A stretch of 51,961 bases of DNA from Corallococcus soli (GCF_014930455.1 NZ_JAAIYO010000023.1:1-51961), one strand, 5' to 3'. Shown: positions 16,346 to 27,460, counted from the stretch's first letter. A program made the numbers and translations. The notes: a model not told the origin generated them from the sequence alone.

Positions 16346-17301
16346 TCGTAGACCTTCACGGCAAAGTCCCGGCGCGCCGCGAACCGGAGTACTTCCAGCG
16401 CGACGTCACAGGACGGACCTGACTTCTTCGCGGCGGTGAGGTTGAACGAGAGGTCCAGGCCTTCAGGCCGCGCCACCGCCAGCGCACCGGGATCGACCCT
16501 CTCGTGGATGATGCGGTTGGCCAGCCTCCCCGCCTGCTGCCCGAGCGCCAGCGGGGCCGGCGAGAGGGCGAGCGTCGCGCCCTCCTTCACCTGGCTGGCC
16601 GTGAGCGCCACCAGCGGGATGCGGCGTGCGGCACCAAAGGCGATGAGCGTCTGGACGACGGATGCGTTGCCCACGGTCTTGTCCGCAACCATCAGCAGGC
16701 CGTCCACCTTCCCGACCGCGCCCTCCAGCACCTCGCCCACGCGCTCCTGCGACTCCACGGCGAGCGGGACGATGGAGAGCCCCAGCCCGGCCCCCGCGGA
16801 GCGCGCCTGCGCCACCGCGCCCGCCGAGGAGCGCGGGTCGTGCAGGATGCCCACGCGCTTCGCCCCGGGCGCCAGGGCCTTGAGCGCGGCCAGCTCCGGC
16901 CCGAAGTCGCTGGTGAGCGCGATGCCGGTGACGTGCGGCGCCTCCAGGCCGTACTTCTCATGGTACGGCACCATCGCGAACAGCACCGGCACGTCCCCGC
17001 CCAGCGAGCGCCGCGCGGCGTTGGCGGCGAGCGGCCCCAGGGCCAGCACCAGCGCGGGCTTCTGCGCGGCCAGCGACTTGAAGACGCGCGCCGCCTCCGT
17101 GGGGCTCTCCTCCAGCGTCACCTCGGTGACGTCCGCGCGCGCCTCCGAATTGAAGCCGGCGAGGAAGGAGGCGTACGGCGCGAGGCTCGCGGACTTCACC
17201 GCGACGACGCGGGGCCGGGCCGGACTGCGCGCCGGAGCCTGCGCGAGGGCGACGGCGGGGAGCAGGAGCATCAGGAGCGGCAGGCCCCGGAGCAGGGTCA
17301 T
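16342..17301 (-). CDS. ABC-type substrate-binding protein (TrpX-like family), orphan
   Basis: 319 residues with a signal peptide (ALAQAPA). The fold resembles the periplasmic ABC_sub_bind family: ALGPLAANAARR, VPVLFAMVPYHEKYGL, KRVGILHDPRSS, DGLLMVADKTV and FGAARRIPLVALT. No permease or ATPase gene is adjacent, which is unusual for a transporter component and suggests a sensory or free-standing role. Its start overlaps the stop of the pseudokinase-FGE gene and its stop overlaps the purB start, both by four bases. Confidence 0.85.
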   Translation of the reverse strand: MTLLRGLPLLMLLLPAVALAQAPARSPARPRVVAVKSASLAPYASFLAGFNSEARADVTEVTLEESPTEAARVFKSLAAQKPALVLALGPLAANAARRSLGGDVPVLFAMVPYHEKYGLEAPHVTGIALTSDFGPELAALKALAPGAKRVGILHDPRSSAGAVAQARSAGAGLGLSIVPLAVESQERVGEVLEGAVGKVDGLLMVADKTVGNASVVQTLIAFGAARRIPLVALTASQVKEGATLALSPAPLALGQQAGRLANRIIHERVDPGALAVARPEGLDLSFNLTAAKKSGPSCDVALEVLRFAARRDFAVKVYE

Positions 17302-20300
17302 GGCAGCACGTTCGAGCAGCAGCGGAAGCCCAGGTCCGGGGCCTTCAGCTCCGGAGCGCCCTGCTTGCGCGCGGCGCACCGCGAGCTGTCGCTGGAGCCC
17401 GAGAAGGAGCCACCCTTGATGGTCATGTCGGTGCCGCCCTTCTTGAACTGGGTGTCGGTCCACTCCGCCGCGTTCCCCGACATGTCCGACGGCAGGAATT
17501 CGGAGTGGTGGCAGGCCGGGAAGGCACCGGAGTGCGCGAGCTTCCCTGAGGCACCCGTGCCGGCGTTGCAGGCCGTGGGGTTCTCCTCGCCGCGCGAGAA
17601 GCGCGCGCTGCCCGGGCCCTTGCAGGCCTTCTCCCACTCATCCTCCGAGCACAGCCGCTTCTCGGCGCCCTCGCAGAGGGACTTCGCGTCGAGCAGGCTC
17701 ACGGAGACCCTCGGCAGGCGGCCCGGCGTGTTGGGGAACTCGAATTCGTCCACGCAGAACGAGCCCACCATGACGCTTTCGAGGGGCAGCTCGTCACTGG
17801 AGCCGGACGACACGCGGTCTTCCTTGGTGGAGCCCCGCTTGAAGGCGCCGCCGCTCACCAGCTTCATGCCGTCGGGACACCGCTCCGTCGCCATGAAGCC
17901 CCCCGAAACACCCTCGGAGGCGCTGGGCATGGACGGCACGGGCGCGTTCTTCGCCTGCTGGGCCTGGCGGATGCGCAGCCAGAGATAGCCACCCCCGGCG
18001 CCCAGACCGATGCCCACCACCGCGAGGATCAACATCCACATCATCGAGCTGGGCCCCGAACGGGCCGGCTTCGCCTGCGTGGCGCGCGTGGAAGGCATCG
18101 TGTGCAGGCCGGAGACCGAAGGAGGCAGTCTGCGCGACGAGCCACGAACCCCGGACGTCTCGGGCGAGGGTTCAGCCCTGCGGGCTCCCGTGCGTCCGCC
18201 AGATGAGGCCTCGGCCTGCGCGCTGGAGGCGCGGGCCGCCCCCTGCGCCGCGGAGGCACGCGAACCGCGAGGAGGAGCGGCGTCCGCACCGCGAGCCTTC
18301 GCCGCGCCGCGTGCGTTGCGACCGCCCCGGCTCGACGAACGGGAATCGGAGGACTCGTCGTCGTCGACGCTCCGTCCGCCCTGGCGTCCGTCGCCTCCAG
18401 ATGCCTCCGCGCCGCGACCCGACCGCGCATCCTGGCCAGAGTCCGTTCCACGCCCACCGGAGGAAGCCTCACCGCGACCACCGGACCGCGCGTCCTGGCC
18501 GGAGTCCGCTCCACGGCCACCGGACGAAGCCTCACCACCGCGACCACTGGAGCCGCCTGAAGAGGCCTCACCACCGCGACCCGACCGCCCATCCTGACCG
18601 GAGTCCGTGCCGCGACCGCCCTGCCGCGCATCACCGGACGAGGCCTCACCGCCGCGCCGTGACTCCACGCTGGCATCGCTGCCGCGGCCCGCCTGGCGTC
18701 CATCGCCCGCGACGGCCCCTTCCGCGCTCCGGTTCCCCGGCCTGCTGTCCGCTCCAGACTCGGCGGAGCGGGACGCCGCGCGGGGATCCGCCGGGAACGA
18801 CGGTTCCTCCGCCTTCGCGAAGATGCGCATCACCGGCTCGGCGGCCTTCGCGGACGAAGGCCGCGCTTCGGAAGCCGCCGCGCCGTCACCCGCGCGAGCC
18901 GCACGGGGCTCCTGCTGGGTCGCGGCCTCCGGGGACTGTCCCAGCAGCCGAGGATCCTGCGACGCGTCCGCGCCACGTCCGCCGCGTCCCGAGGGACGCT
19001 CCGCCACGGCGCGCATCTCCTGCTGCGTCGACGCATCCGACACCGAGCGCGCCTCGGGGCCGGTGATGTAGTCGAGCGCCTTCGCGTTCGACCCCAGGAT
19101 GGCCGCCAGCGTCGCCGCATCCAGCGGCTGGGTCGCATCCGGCGGGGGCGCGTCCTCCACCGGGAGGGGCGCGGCCGGCGTGGGCGCCGTCGCGATGGGG
19201 AGCATGCCGGTGGGCACCGGCGGCAGCGGCTTGTTCGCCGCCCGCGCGGCCACCGCGGCCGGGGGAAGCGCGCCCGTGGGCGGCACCGCGCGCTGCCGGG
19301 ACGCGGCGGCCGGGTGACGCTGGACCAGCGCCACGAACTCCGCGTGCAGGTCCCCGCCCGACTTGGGCCGCGCCAGCGGGTTCTGGTTGAGCGCGCGCCG
19401 GTAGAGCGACTCGAACGCGGGCGGGAGGTCCGGGTGCCGCACCGTCACCTCGGGCACGCCGCCGTCCTCCGGCAGCAGCCCCGTGACCATCTCCCCCATC
19501 AACACGCCCAGCGAGTACACGTCCATGCGCGCGTCCAGCTCCGCGCCATTCACGTACTCGGGCGCGATGTACGCCGCCGCGCGGTGCCCCCGCTGCGCCT
19601 GCACGAAGGGCAGGTGCGGCACCGCGAGCCCCAGCCCGTAGTCCGTCACCTTCAGCAGGTCCGGCAGGACGAAGACGTTCTCCGGCTTCAGGTTCGAGTG
19701 CGGCCCGAAGCGGTGCGCCCCGTCCAGCGCCGCCGCCATCTGCGCGAGCAGCGGCTCCACTTCCTTCAGCGAGAACAGCTGCCCCTTCGACGCGCGCTGC
19801 TCCATCATCCGGCGCAGCGTGATGCCCTCCAGCATCTGCATCGCGAACCAGGGCCGGTCCCCGTCGACGCCCTCCTCGTACACGCGCACCAGGTTGGGGT
19901 GGTTGAGCTTCTTGCCCACCCGCATGGACAGCGCGAACTGCGTGCGCTCCTCCGGCTGCTGCACCAGCCGGGGCTGGATGACCTTCAGCGCCACCTCCAC
20001 GTCGATGGACTGGTCCTGCGCGCGGAAGACGAACCCCAGCGGCCCGGACCCCACCACCTCCTGGATGGCGTAGCGGTTGGCGACGACGTCGCCCGGCTTG
20101 TAGGGCGCGCCCTCCGTGCCCCGCTTGCGCGCCGCCCCCGCCGCCTGACGCGCGGCCGCGTCGAACTTCTGGCCACACGTGGCACAGGTTTCACTCGTGT
20201 CGGGGACATGGCTGCCGCAGCGATAGCAGAGCAAAGCAGTGAAACTCCGGAACGAGGTCGCGGGGGGAGCGACCTCCCGGCGGACGGCCGGGGGCCCCAT
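17298..20300 (-). CDS. Zinc-ribbon Ser/Thr pseudokinase fused to an FGE-sulfatase (SUMF1) domain
   Basis: About 1000 residues. Order: zinc ribbon (Cys 25, 28, 39, 42); kinase-like domain (about 80-345) with glycine loop GSGPLG and VALK lysine; Pro/Ala linker; a long Ser/Gly/Arg/Asp repeat region (about 490-730); one membrane helix (about 750-770, MMWMLILAVVGIGLGAG); and a C-terminal formylglycine-generating-enzyme-like domain (MKLVSGGAFKRGS, CSEDEWEKACKG, DMSGNAAEWTD, GFRCCS). The catalytic loop reads HSNLKPEN instead of HRDLKPEN, with Asn (codon 19692-19694) in place of the catalytic Asp, and the next motif is DYG. It is therefore predicted to be weak or inactive as a kinase. ATG 20298-20300 is used; a TTG at 20232-20234 just before the ribbon is an alternative. 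Confidence 0.88.
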   Translation of the reverse strand: MGPPAVRREVAPPATSFRSFTALLCYRCGSHVPDTSETCATCGQKFDAAARQAAGAARKRGTEGAPYKPGDVVANRYAIQEVVGSGPLGFVFRAQDQSIDVEVALKVIQPRLVQQPEERTQFALSMRVGKKLNHPNLVRVYEEGVDGDRPWFAMQMLEGITLRRMMEQRASKGQLFSLKEVEPLLAQMAAALDGAHRFGPHSNLKPENVFVLPDLLKVTDYGLGLAVPHLPFVQAQRGHRAAAYIAPEYVNGAELDARMDVYSLGVLMGEMVTGLLPEDGGVPEVTVRHPDLPPAFESLYRRALNQNPLARPKSGGDLHAEFVALVQRHPAAASRQRAVPPTGALPPAAVAARAANKPLPPVPTGMLPIATAPTPAAPLPVEDAPPPDATQPLDAATLAAILGSNAKALDYITGPEARSVSDASTQQEMRAVAERPSGRGGRGADASQDPRLLGQSPEAATQQEPRAARAGDGAAASEARPSSAKAAEPVMRIFAKAEEPSFPADPRAASRSAESGADSRPGNRSAEGAVAGDGRQAGRGSDASVESRRGGEASSGDARQGGRGTDSGQDGRSGRGGEASSGGSSGRGGEASSGGRGADSGQDARSGGRGEASSGGRGTDSGQDARSGRGAEASGGDGRQGGRSVDDDESSDSRSSSRGGRNARGAAKARGADAAPPRGSRASAAQGAARASSAQAEASSGGRTGARRAEPSPETSGVRGSSRRLPPSVSGLHTMPSTRATQAKPARSGPSSMMWMLILAVVGIGLGAGGGYLWLRIRQAQQAKNAPVPSMPSASEGVSGGFMATERCPDGMKLVSGGAFKRGSTKEDRVSSGSSDELPLESVMVGSFCVDEFEFPNTPGRLPRVSVSLLDAKSLCEGAEKRLCSEDEWEKACKGPGSARFSRGEENPTACNAGTGASGKLAHSGAFPACHHSEFLPSDMSGNAAEWTDTQFKKGGTDMTIKGGSFSGSSDSSRCAARKQGAPELKAPDLGFRCCSNVLP
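18370..18720 (-). repeat. Low-complexity in-frame repeat (Gly/Ser/Arg/Asp/Gln)
   Basis: Within the pseudokinase gene, imperfect units of about 15-20 residues recur, built from SGQDARSG, GRGTDSGQD, RGGEASSGG and DARQGG. The DNA repeats accordingly (recurring CATCCTGGCCAGAGTCCG-like and GAAGCCTCACC blocks on the plus strand). It probably forms a flexible linker between the kinase-like domain and the membrane helix and is prone to length variation. Confidence 0.8.
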
Positions 20301-20346
20301 TCTGCCCGCTCCGGCGCCATTGAGGAATGACGTTGCGCGCCGGGTG

Positions 20347-20802
20347 TCAGCGGCCGGTGGACCCGAAACCTCCGTCACCCCGGGAAGTCCCCTCCAACAG
20401 GTCCACCTCGTGGAGCGCCGCCAGGGTGACGGGGGCCACCACCAGCTGGGCCACCCGGTCCCCCCGACGCAGCGTGAAGGGCGCATTGGACAGGTTGATG
20501 AGCAGCACCTGGACCTCCCCCCGGTAGTCCGCGTCCACCGTTCCAGGGGAGTTGAGGCACGTCACCCCGTGGCGCAGCGCCAGTCCGGAACGGGGCCGCA
20601 CCTGGCCCTCGAAGCCCGGGGGCAGCGCGAACGCCAGGCCCGTGGGCACCGCCAGCCGCTCCAGGGGCTGGAGCACCCGCTCCCCGTCAATGTCTGCCCG
20701 CAGGTCCATGCCGGCGGCCTGCTCCGTCTCATAGCGGGGCAGGGGCAGCGGGTCCGGATGCGAGCGCACCCGGCGCACGGCGACGGTCAGCGTGGAGGCC
20801 AT
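20347..20802 (-). CDS. dut: Deoxyuridine 5'-triphosphate nucleotidohydrolase (dUTPase)
   Basis: 151 residues, the standard trimeric dUTPase length. It hydrolyses dUTP to dUMP, keeping uracil out of DNA. The family motifs are all present: AGMDLRA (1), RPRSGLAL (2), [10 protein letters not shown] (3), [10 protein letters not shown] (4) and [10 protein letters not shown] (5). The start [11 protein letters not shown] (ATG 20800-20802) suits the family; the longer frame upstream does not. It lies 46 bases upstream of the pseudokinase gene on the same strand. Confidence 0.96.
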   Translation of the reverse strand: MASTLTVAVRRVRSHPDPLPLPRYETEQAAGMDLRADIDGERVLQPLERLAVPTGLAFALPPGFEGQVRPRSGLALRHGVTCLNSPGTVDADYRGEVQVLLINLSNAPFTLRRGDRVAQLVVAPVTLAALHEVDLLEGTSRGDGGFGSTGR

Positions 20803-20883
20803 GCGCCCACGCCCTAGCACGCGCCCCCCACTCCCTTCCACCCGACGTCACGGGTCCCCCGCGCACACCCGGGAGTGTAGCCC

Positions 20884-21897
20884 TCAGAGGTCGGTCGCGC
20901 CCTCCGCCACGCGCAGGGCGGTGCGAAAGCTGAAGGGATCCACGGGCCGCGCGGCCAGCTCCAACTGGTAGTGCAGGTGCGGCCCGGTGGAGCGGCCGGT
21001 GTTGCCGGACAGGGCGATGGCCTGCCCCTTCTCCACGCGCGCGCCGGCCTTCACCAGCAGCTCCGAGTTGTGGCAGTACGCCGTCGTCACGCCCCGCCCG
21101 TGGTCCAGCACCAGCACGCGGCCGTTCACCGAGTCCTCGCTCGCGCGGCGCACCACCCCGGGCGCCACCGCGGACACCGTCGTGCCCGTGCGCACCGCCA
21201 GGTCCACGCCCGTGTGCATCCGGCGCGTGCGCAGCGTCGGGTGGACGCGGTAGCCGAAGGGGCTCGTCACGTGGGCGCTCTCCGACACGGGCCACCCGAG
21301 CATCAGCGCCGTCGACAGCGCCAGCGCCTGCGCCGCCCCCACGGACGCGCCGTCGAAGCCCGGGGGAAGCTGCTTCGCCAGCCGCTCCAGCGTGGGCGCC
21401 CCACCCCCTTCCGCGTCCACGCGCTCCAGCGCGAAGCGCGCGGGCACCCGCCCCGCGAACACCGCCGTCAGCCGCGCCTCCTCCGACGGGAAGTCCCCCG
21501 CCAGCGAGTCCAGCAGGCGCCGCGTCGCCGCGAGCCCCCGGGCCGGATCCAATAGCGTCTCCGGCGCGATGCCCGCCTCGCGCGCCAGCGCCAGCGCGGG
21601 CTCGCGCGCCTTGGGCTCCAGGGACTTGAGCGCCGAGTACGTCCCCCACGCCAGGGCCTCCGCGCTCGTGGGCACCCGCGTGAGCATGGACGGAGGCAGC
21701 GCGCCCGGCGTGGGCACCGACGTGCCGCTCACCCCGTCGTAGTACGCCAGCAGCGGCCGGGCCGTGGTGCGCGTGTTGAAGGCCCAGGCCGCCGTGCGCC
21801 GCAGCAGCGCGCCCGCGGGCGTGTGGTGGTACGCGCACCACACGCACAGCAGCGCGAAGGTGAAGTCCAGCAGTCCCCGGGCGCGTCGAGCGAACAT
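20884..21897 (-). CDS. M23 (LytM-type) peptidoglycan endopeptidase
   Basis: 337 residues. An N-terminal hydrophobic segment (FTFALLCVWCAYHH) anchors or exports the protein. A helical middle region leads to a C-terminal M23 domain with the zinc ligands HTGVD (about 228-232) and GPHLHYQLE (about 306) and the landmark SPFGYRVHP. The active-site set looks complete, so it may cut peptidoglycan cross-bridges. The membrane-protein gene lies just upstream with a 9-base gap, suggesting a two-gene operon. Confidence 0.9.
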   Translation of the reverse strand: MFARRARGLLDFTFALLCVWCAYHHTPAGALLRRTAAWAFNTRTTARPLLAYYDGVSGTSVPTPGALPPSMLTRVPTSAEALAWGTYSALKSLEPKAREPALALAREAGIAPETLLDPARGLAATRRLLDSLAGDFPSEEARLTAVFAGRVPARFALERVDAEGGGAPTLERLAKQLPPGFDGASVGAAQALALSTALMLGWPVSESAHVTSPFGYRVHPTLRTRRMHTGVDLAVRTGTTVSAVAPGVVRRASEDSVNGRVLVLDHGRGVTTAYCHNSELLVKAGARVEKGQAIALSGNTGRSTGPHLHYQLELAARPVDPFSFRTALRVAEGATDL

Positions 21898-21906
21898 GGC
21901 AGGGCC

Positions 21907-22716
21907 TCAGCGCAGGAAGGACAGCACCGGAGACGCGTCCCACACCGCGGCCAGCCCCAGGGGCGCCACCAGCACGCAGCCCAGCAGTCCGCGCGTCCAC
22001 GCCCGCCGGGGGCCCACCGCCTCACAGGCCGCGTCCGCGTGCTGGAGGTTGCGCAGCACCGCGCGCCACCCCAGGGACACGCCCACGCCCACCAGCGCCG
22101 CCACCGCGAACCCCCGAGCGGACAGGTCCGCCACGGTGTCCCCGAACAACGGGCGCCACGACAGGTACACCGTGCCCTGGACCAGCCGCGCCAGCGTGCA
22201 CGCGCCCGCCAGCACCACGCCCGCCGTGGCCAGGGGCCGCACCCACCGCATGGGCGTGGGCCGCCGCACGCAGCGCCGCAGCAGCACGCGCCACGAAGCG
22301 GGCCCCGGAGTCTCCGGGTCCGACGCCTCCAGCATCGCGCGCCAGGCCTCCACCGGCCGGCGGGCCTCCACCTCGCGGTAGCCCAGCGCGGGCAGCGCCA
22401 GGAGCAGGTCCGCCGCCAGCTCCCACGCCAACGCCAGGGCCCGCGCCAGTTGGGTGCGCCGCTCCAGGGACACCCAGTCCACCAGGGACGCCGTCGCCGG
22501 GTAGCGGCCCACGAAGGCGTCAAAGGCCGAGTCCAGCCGGTCCACCGCCGTGAGCAGCCGGTCATCCAGCGTGTCCGCCGCCGCATGCACGCCCACCGCC
22601 ACCAACGCCACCAGGCCCAGCGGCATGAACGCCCAGCGGAACGCGCCCAGGAACCGGGAGACGTCCGTGAAGAAGCCGCTCGAGGCTTCGGATGGGCTGG
22701 ACGGATGGGACGGCAT
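21907..22716 (-). CDS. Multi-pass membrane protein, unknown function
   Basis: 269 residues from ATG 22714-22716 ([10 protein letters not shown]). Hydrophobic stretches near [50 protein letters not shown] and [16 protein letters not shown] suggest four membrane helices with a cytoplasmic helical segment between the first and second. No family was recognised. The nine-base gap to the M23 peptidase gene suggests joint action in the envelope. The longer frame upstream crosses the pnp terminator and is not used. Confidence 0.7.
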   Translation of the reverse strand: MPSHPSSPSEASSGFFTDVSRFLGAFRWAFMPLGLVALVAVGVHAAADTLDDRLLTAVDRLDSAFDAFVGRYPATASLVDWVSLERRTQLARALALAWELAADLLLALPALGYREVEARRPVEAWRAMLEASDPETPGPASWRVLLRRCVRRPTPMRWVRPLATAGVVLAGACTLARLVQGTVYLSWRPLFGDTVADLSARGFAVAALVGVGVSLGWRAVLRNLQHADAACEAVGPRRAWTRGLLGCVLVAPLGLAAVWDASPVLSFLR

Positions 22717-22788
22717 GCACGCCTCCAGGGCCACTCCCATCAACGCGGGAACCCCTCCGGAGGGTTTAAACCACGGGCCCCCGCAACG

Positions 22789-22831
22789 AAAACGCCCCGC
22801 CCCTTCGCCCGGAGGCGAAGAGAACGGGGCG
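22789..22831 (-). terminator. Rho-independent terminator of pnp
   Basis: On the minus strand CGCCCCG pairs with CGGGGCG, with an inner TTCGCC/GGCGAA stem, followed by TTTTCGTT. It lies about 75 bases after the pnp stop. Confidence 0.7.
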
Positions 22832-22855
22832 ACCGGGTGGGGCCCTCCACGAAGG

Positions 22856-22882
22856 CGGCCGCTCATTCACGAAGAGCGGCCG
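22856..22882 (-). terminator. Second hairpin directly after pnp
   Basis: CGGCCGCTC and GAGCGGCCG form a perfect 9-bp stem with a 9-base loop, 24 bases past the pnp stop. No T-tract follows; it may stabilise the mRNA 3' end or assist termination. Confidence 0.5.
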
Positions 22883-22905
22883 TCGCGCGAAGGCCCCAGC
22901 CTGAA

Positions 22906-25059
<2,154 letters not shown>

Positions 25060-25135
25060 GTCGTGTGGCCTCTGTGCCTGCTTCGCGTGCGAAGACCCGC
25101 GTCAGCCACGGCCGGCCCGCATGAGCGGGGCCGGG
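25060..25135 (-). promoter_or_regulatory. Structured leader immediately upstream of pnp
   Basis: Two inverted repeats lie just before the pnp ATG: CTTCGC GT GCGAAG (25081-25094) and CCGGCCCGC ATGA GCGGGGCCGG (25112-25134, one bulge). In E. coli the pnp leader is cut by RNase III and then recognised by PNPase for autoregulation; by analogy these may act the same way. The rest of the gap (25136-25433) shows no gene. Confidence 0.4.
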
Positions 25136-25433
25136 CCGCCCGAACAGGGGCCCTCTGGGGAATGAGCGGTCGCCAGGGCCTTGAAGCAGGCACGTGCCAG
25201 ACCACCGCTGCCTGTACTGCGGAAATGGGCTCCGTTGCGGAGCGCCGGAGGGATGACTCGGACCTCTTGATCCCTGATCACACCCGCCCACCCGTTGCTT
25301 CAGGTCGGCCGGTCTGAACGGAAACCAAAAGAGCCCGTCTCCATCACTCCCTTGCCCGCCACCTCACCCACGCCCGCGCTTCTTTGAACACTTCCAACAA
25401 CCCACCGCCTGGAGCGTGAATCCCCAGGCGATG

Positions 25434-25485
25434 GAAAAAACGGTGCCGCGCAAACGCGCGGGGCGCTGGTGACTGCCAGCGCCCC
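25434..25485 (-). terminator. Terminator region after rpsO
   Basis: A perfect 10-bp stem GGGGCGCTGG/CCAGCGCCCC (25460-25485) starts 16 bases after the rpsO stop. A smaller CGCG/CGCG hairpin follows, then a TTTTTT run (25435-25440). Another 11-bp inverted repeat with one mismatch lies beyond it (25402-25434). Together they probably end most transcripts before pnp. Confidence 0.75.
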
Positions 25486-25501
25486 GGGTGCTTGTGAGTG
25501 C

Positions 25502-25771
25502 CTACTTGCGGATGCCGAGGCTCTCGATGAGCTTCTTGTAGCGCGCCACGTCCTTGGACTTGAGGTAGTCCAGCAGACGGCGGCGCTGACCGACCAGCTT
25601 CAGCAGACCGCGCCGGGAGTGGTGGTCCTTCTTGTGGGTCTTGAAGTGCTCGGTGAGCATGTTGATGCGCTCGGACAGCAGCGCAACCTGCACCTCGGGG
25701 GAGCCCGTGTCGGACTCGTGGGTGCGGAACTTCGAGACCAGCTCGCTCTTGCGATCCTGATGCAGCGACAT
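25502..25771 (-). CDS. rpsO: 30S ribosomal protein S15
   Basis: 89 residues, exactly the usual size, with the S15 signatures [32 protein letters not shown] and RRRLLDYLK. It binds the central domain of 16S rRNA. A good promoter (25872-25900) lies upstream, so it can be expressed apart from the truB part of the cluster. A GGAAGAAG ribosome-binding site precedes the ATG. Confidence 0.98.
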   Translation of the reverse strand: MSLHQDRKSELVSKFRTHESDTGSPEVQVALLSERINMLTEHFKTHKKDHHSRRGLLKLVGQRRRLLDYLKSKDVARYKKLIESLGIRK

Positions 25772-25871
25772 GGGGCTTCTTCCTGAATCCCACTCCGGGG
25801 GTGACTGCTCGCGCCGCCAGGGTCCGTGGAGGGGTACAGACCCGGTCATTGTTCTTCTAACGAGCGGGCCG

Positions 25872-25900
25872 CTTATAAGCTTCACCCCCCGTAGGGTCAA
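25872..25900 (-). promoter_or_regulatory. Sigma-70-type promoter of rpsO
   Basis: On the minus strand TTGACC (25895-25900) and TATAAG (25872-25877) are separated by exactly 17 bases. In such GC-rich DNA this is a striking match. Transcription would start near 25865, leaving a leader of about 95 nt before rpsO. The -35 box overlaps the stop of the upstream beta-grasp-like ORF. Confidence 0.7.
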
Positions 25901-26226
25901 CCTTCGCCGCCTGCCCGTCCGCCCCTCGGGGGACGCGACAGTGCGAAGACGTACAACCGGCAGCCGGTGGGAAGTCCCACCTCCCCGGTCGCCAGCTCCC
26001 GCGCCGACGCCGCGTCCAGGGCCACATGCAGGTACAGGCCACCGGGCTCGCCGCCATCCCCCGCGAGCAGGGCGCGCGTGCGCGGGTACAGCCGCAGCAG
26101 CGCCTCCACCACGTCGCCGATGCCCGCCGCCGCCGGCACGCCCAGCGTCAGCTCACGCCGGCCGTCGAAGGCGCCTCGCAGGCCCGGCGCGACGCTCACG
26201 GAGATGTCATGCGAGCGGGTGGCCAC
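25897..26226 (-). CDS. Small beta-grasp (MoaD/ThiS-like) protein, tentative
   Basis: 109 residues from GTG 26224-26226, two bases from the truB stop. The pattern of an N-terminal strand pair, a helix ([14 protein letters not shown]), a central GGLYLHV strand and a late [16 protein letters not shown] segment resembles the ubiquitin-like fold of MoaD/ThiS. The end is ..GGRAGGEG rather than a clean terminal GlyGly, so a sulfur-carrier function is doubtful. It sits between truB and rpsO, where most bacteria have nothing or ribF. Confidence 0.55.
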   Translation of the reverse strand: MATRSHDISVSVAPGLRGAFDGRRELTLGVPAAAGIGDVVEALLRLYPRTRALLAGDGGEPGGLYLHVALDAASARELATGEVGLPTGCRLYVFALSRPPRGGRAGGEG

Positions 26227-27090
26227 TCAGGCGAAGACCCGCAGGTAGCGCAGCCGCCCGCCCACCACCTCGGCCATGGCGAGCAGCGCGCCGTCCGGGC
26301 CCAGCACCCGCACCTTGCCCGGCTGGGGCGCGACCTCCACGGGGACGCCGTGCGACACCCGCTTCGCCTCCTCCGCGCTCACGCGCACGGAGGGCAGCTC
26401 CGTCAGCGCCTCGCCCAGCGACACCAGGCGCCCGGCCACGGTCTCCCGCGACAGCGACGCCAGCTCTCCCAGGGGCAGCGCGCGCGCCAGCGTGAAGGGC
26501 CCGCTCGCGGTGCGCCGCAGGGCCTCCAGGTGCGCCCCGCAGCCCAGCGCGCGGCCCAGGTCGTACGCGAGCGTGCGCACATAGAAGCCCTTCGAGCAGC
26601 GCACCGACAGCGTCAGCCGGTCCGCGGAGAAGTCGCGCAGCACCAGCTCATGCACCGTCACGGTGCGGCTGGCGCGCTCCACCTCTTCGCCCGCGCGCGC
26701 CAGTTCATACAGGCGCTTGCCGGCGATCTTCACCGCCGAATACATGGGCGGCACCTGTTCGAAGGTGCCCCGGAAGGGCGCGAGCGCCGCCTCCAGGATG
26801 GCGGCCGTCAGCGGCGGCACCGGGGCCTCCGAGGTCGGCTTGCCCTGGGCGTCCTGGGTGTCCGTCTCCACGCCCAGCCGCACCACGGCGTCGTACGCCT
26901 TGTCGCCTTCGGTGATGTAGCCCGCCACCTTGGTGGCTTCGCCCAGGCACACCGGCAGCACGCCGGTGGCCATGGGGTCGAGCGTGCCCGTGTGGCCCGC
27001 CTTCTTCACCTTCAGCAGGCTGCGCACCTGGCGGACCACGTCGAACGACGTGGGACCGAGCGGCTTGTCGATGACGAGGACGCCGTCCAT
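26227..27090 (-). CDS. truB: tRNA pseudouridine(55) synthase
   Basis: 287 residues. It makes the universal pseudouridine 55 in the T-loop of tRNA. Motifs: [17 protein letters not shown], the catalytic Asp in [25 protein letters not shown], and [17 protein letters not shown]-terminal PUA-like segment follows. The ATG lies 10 bases after the rbfA stop. Confidence 0.97.
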   Translation of the reverse strand: MDGVLVIDKPLGPTSFDVVRQVRSLLKVKKAGHTGTLDPMATGVLPVCLGEATKVAGYITEGDKAYDAVVRLGVETDTQDAQGKPTSEAPVPPLTAAILEAALAPFRGTFEQVPPMYSAVKIAGKRLYELARAGEEVERASRTVTVHELVLRDFSADRLTLSVRCSKGFYVRTLAYDLGRALGCGAHLEALRRTASGPFTLARALPLGELASLSRETVAGRLVSLGEALTELPSVRVSAEEAKRVSHGVPVEVAPQPGKVRVLGPDGALLAMAEVVGGRLRYLRVFA

Positions 27091-27100
27091 GACCTGGGTT

Positions 27101-27460
27101 CTACCAACCTTCCTTGCCGCGCACCTCGCGCAGGAGGCGGTCGATCTTGTCGCCCTCGCCCACGGAGGCGTCGAAGGCGAAGAAGACCTCCGGCGACACG
27201 CGCAGCTTCACGGCGGACGTCACCTCGCGGCGCACGAAGCCCTTGGCCGCGTCCAGCCCCTCCTGGGTGGCCTTCTTCTCCTCTTCGGTGCCGAGCATCG
27301 AATAGAAGACCTTCGCCACGCGCAGGTCGGGCGACACCTTCACGCCGGTGATGGTGATGAAGCCGATGCGCGGGTCGCGCAGTTCCCCCCGCGTCAGCAG
27401 GGCGCCGATGGCCGCCTGGATTTCCTGCCCCACGCGCTCGGGTCGTGAATGCGTCGTCAT
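27101..27460 (-). CDS. rbfA: 30S ribosome-binding factor A
   Basis: 119 residues from [10 protein letters not shown] (ATG 27458-27460), which overlaps the DUF503 stop as ATGA. It carries the KH-like RbfA fold: [45 protein letters not shown] and [12 protein letters not shown]. It assists maturation of the 16S rRNA 5' end. Confidence 0.97.
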   Translation of the reverse strand: MTTHSRPERVGQEIQAAIGALLTRGELRDPRIGFITITGVKVSPDLRVAKVFYSMLGTEEEKKATQEGLDAAKGFVRREVTSAVKLRVSPEVFFAFDASVGEGDKIDRLLREVRGKEGW

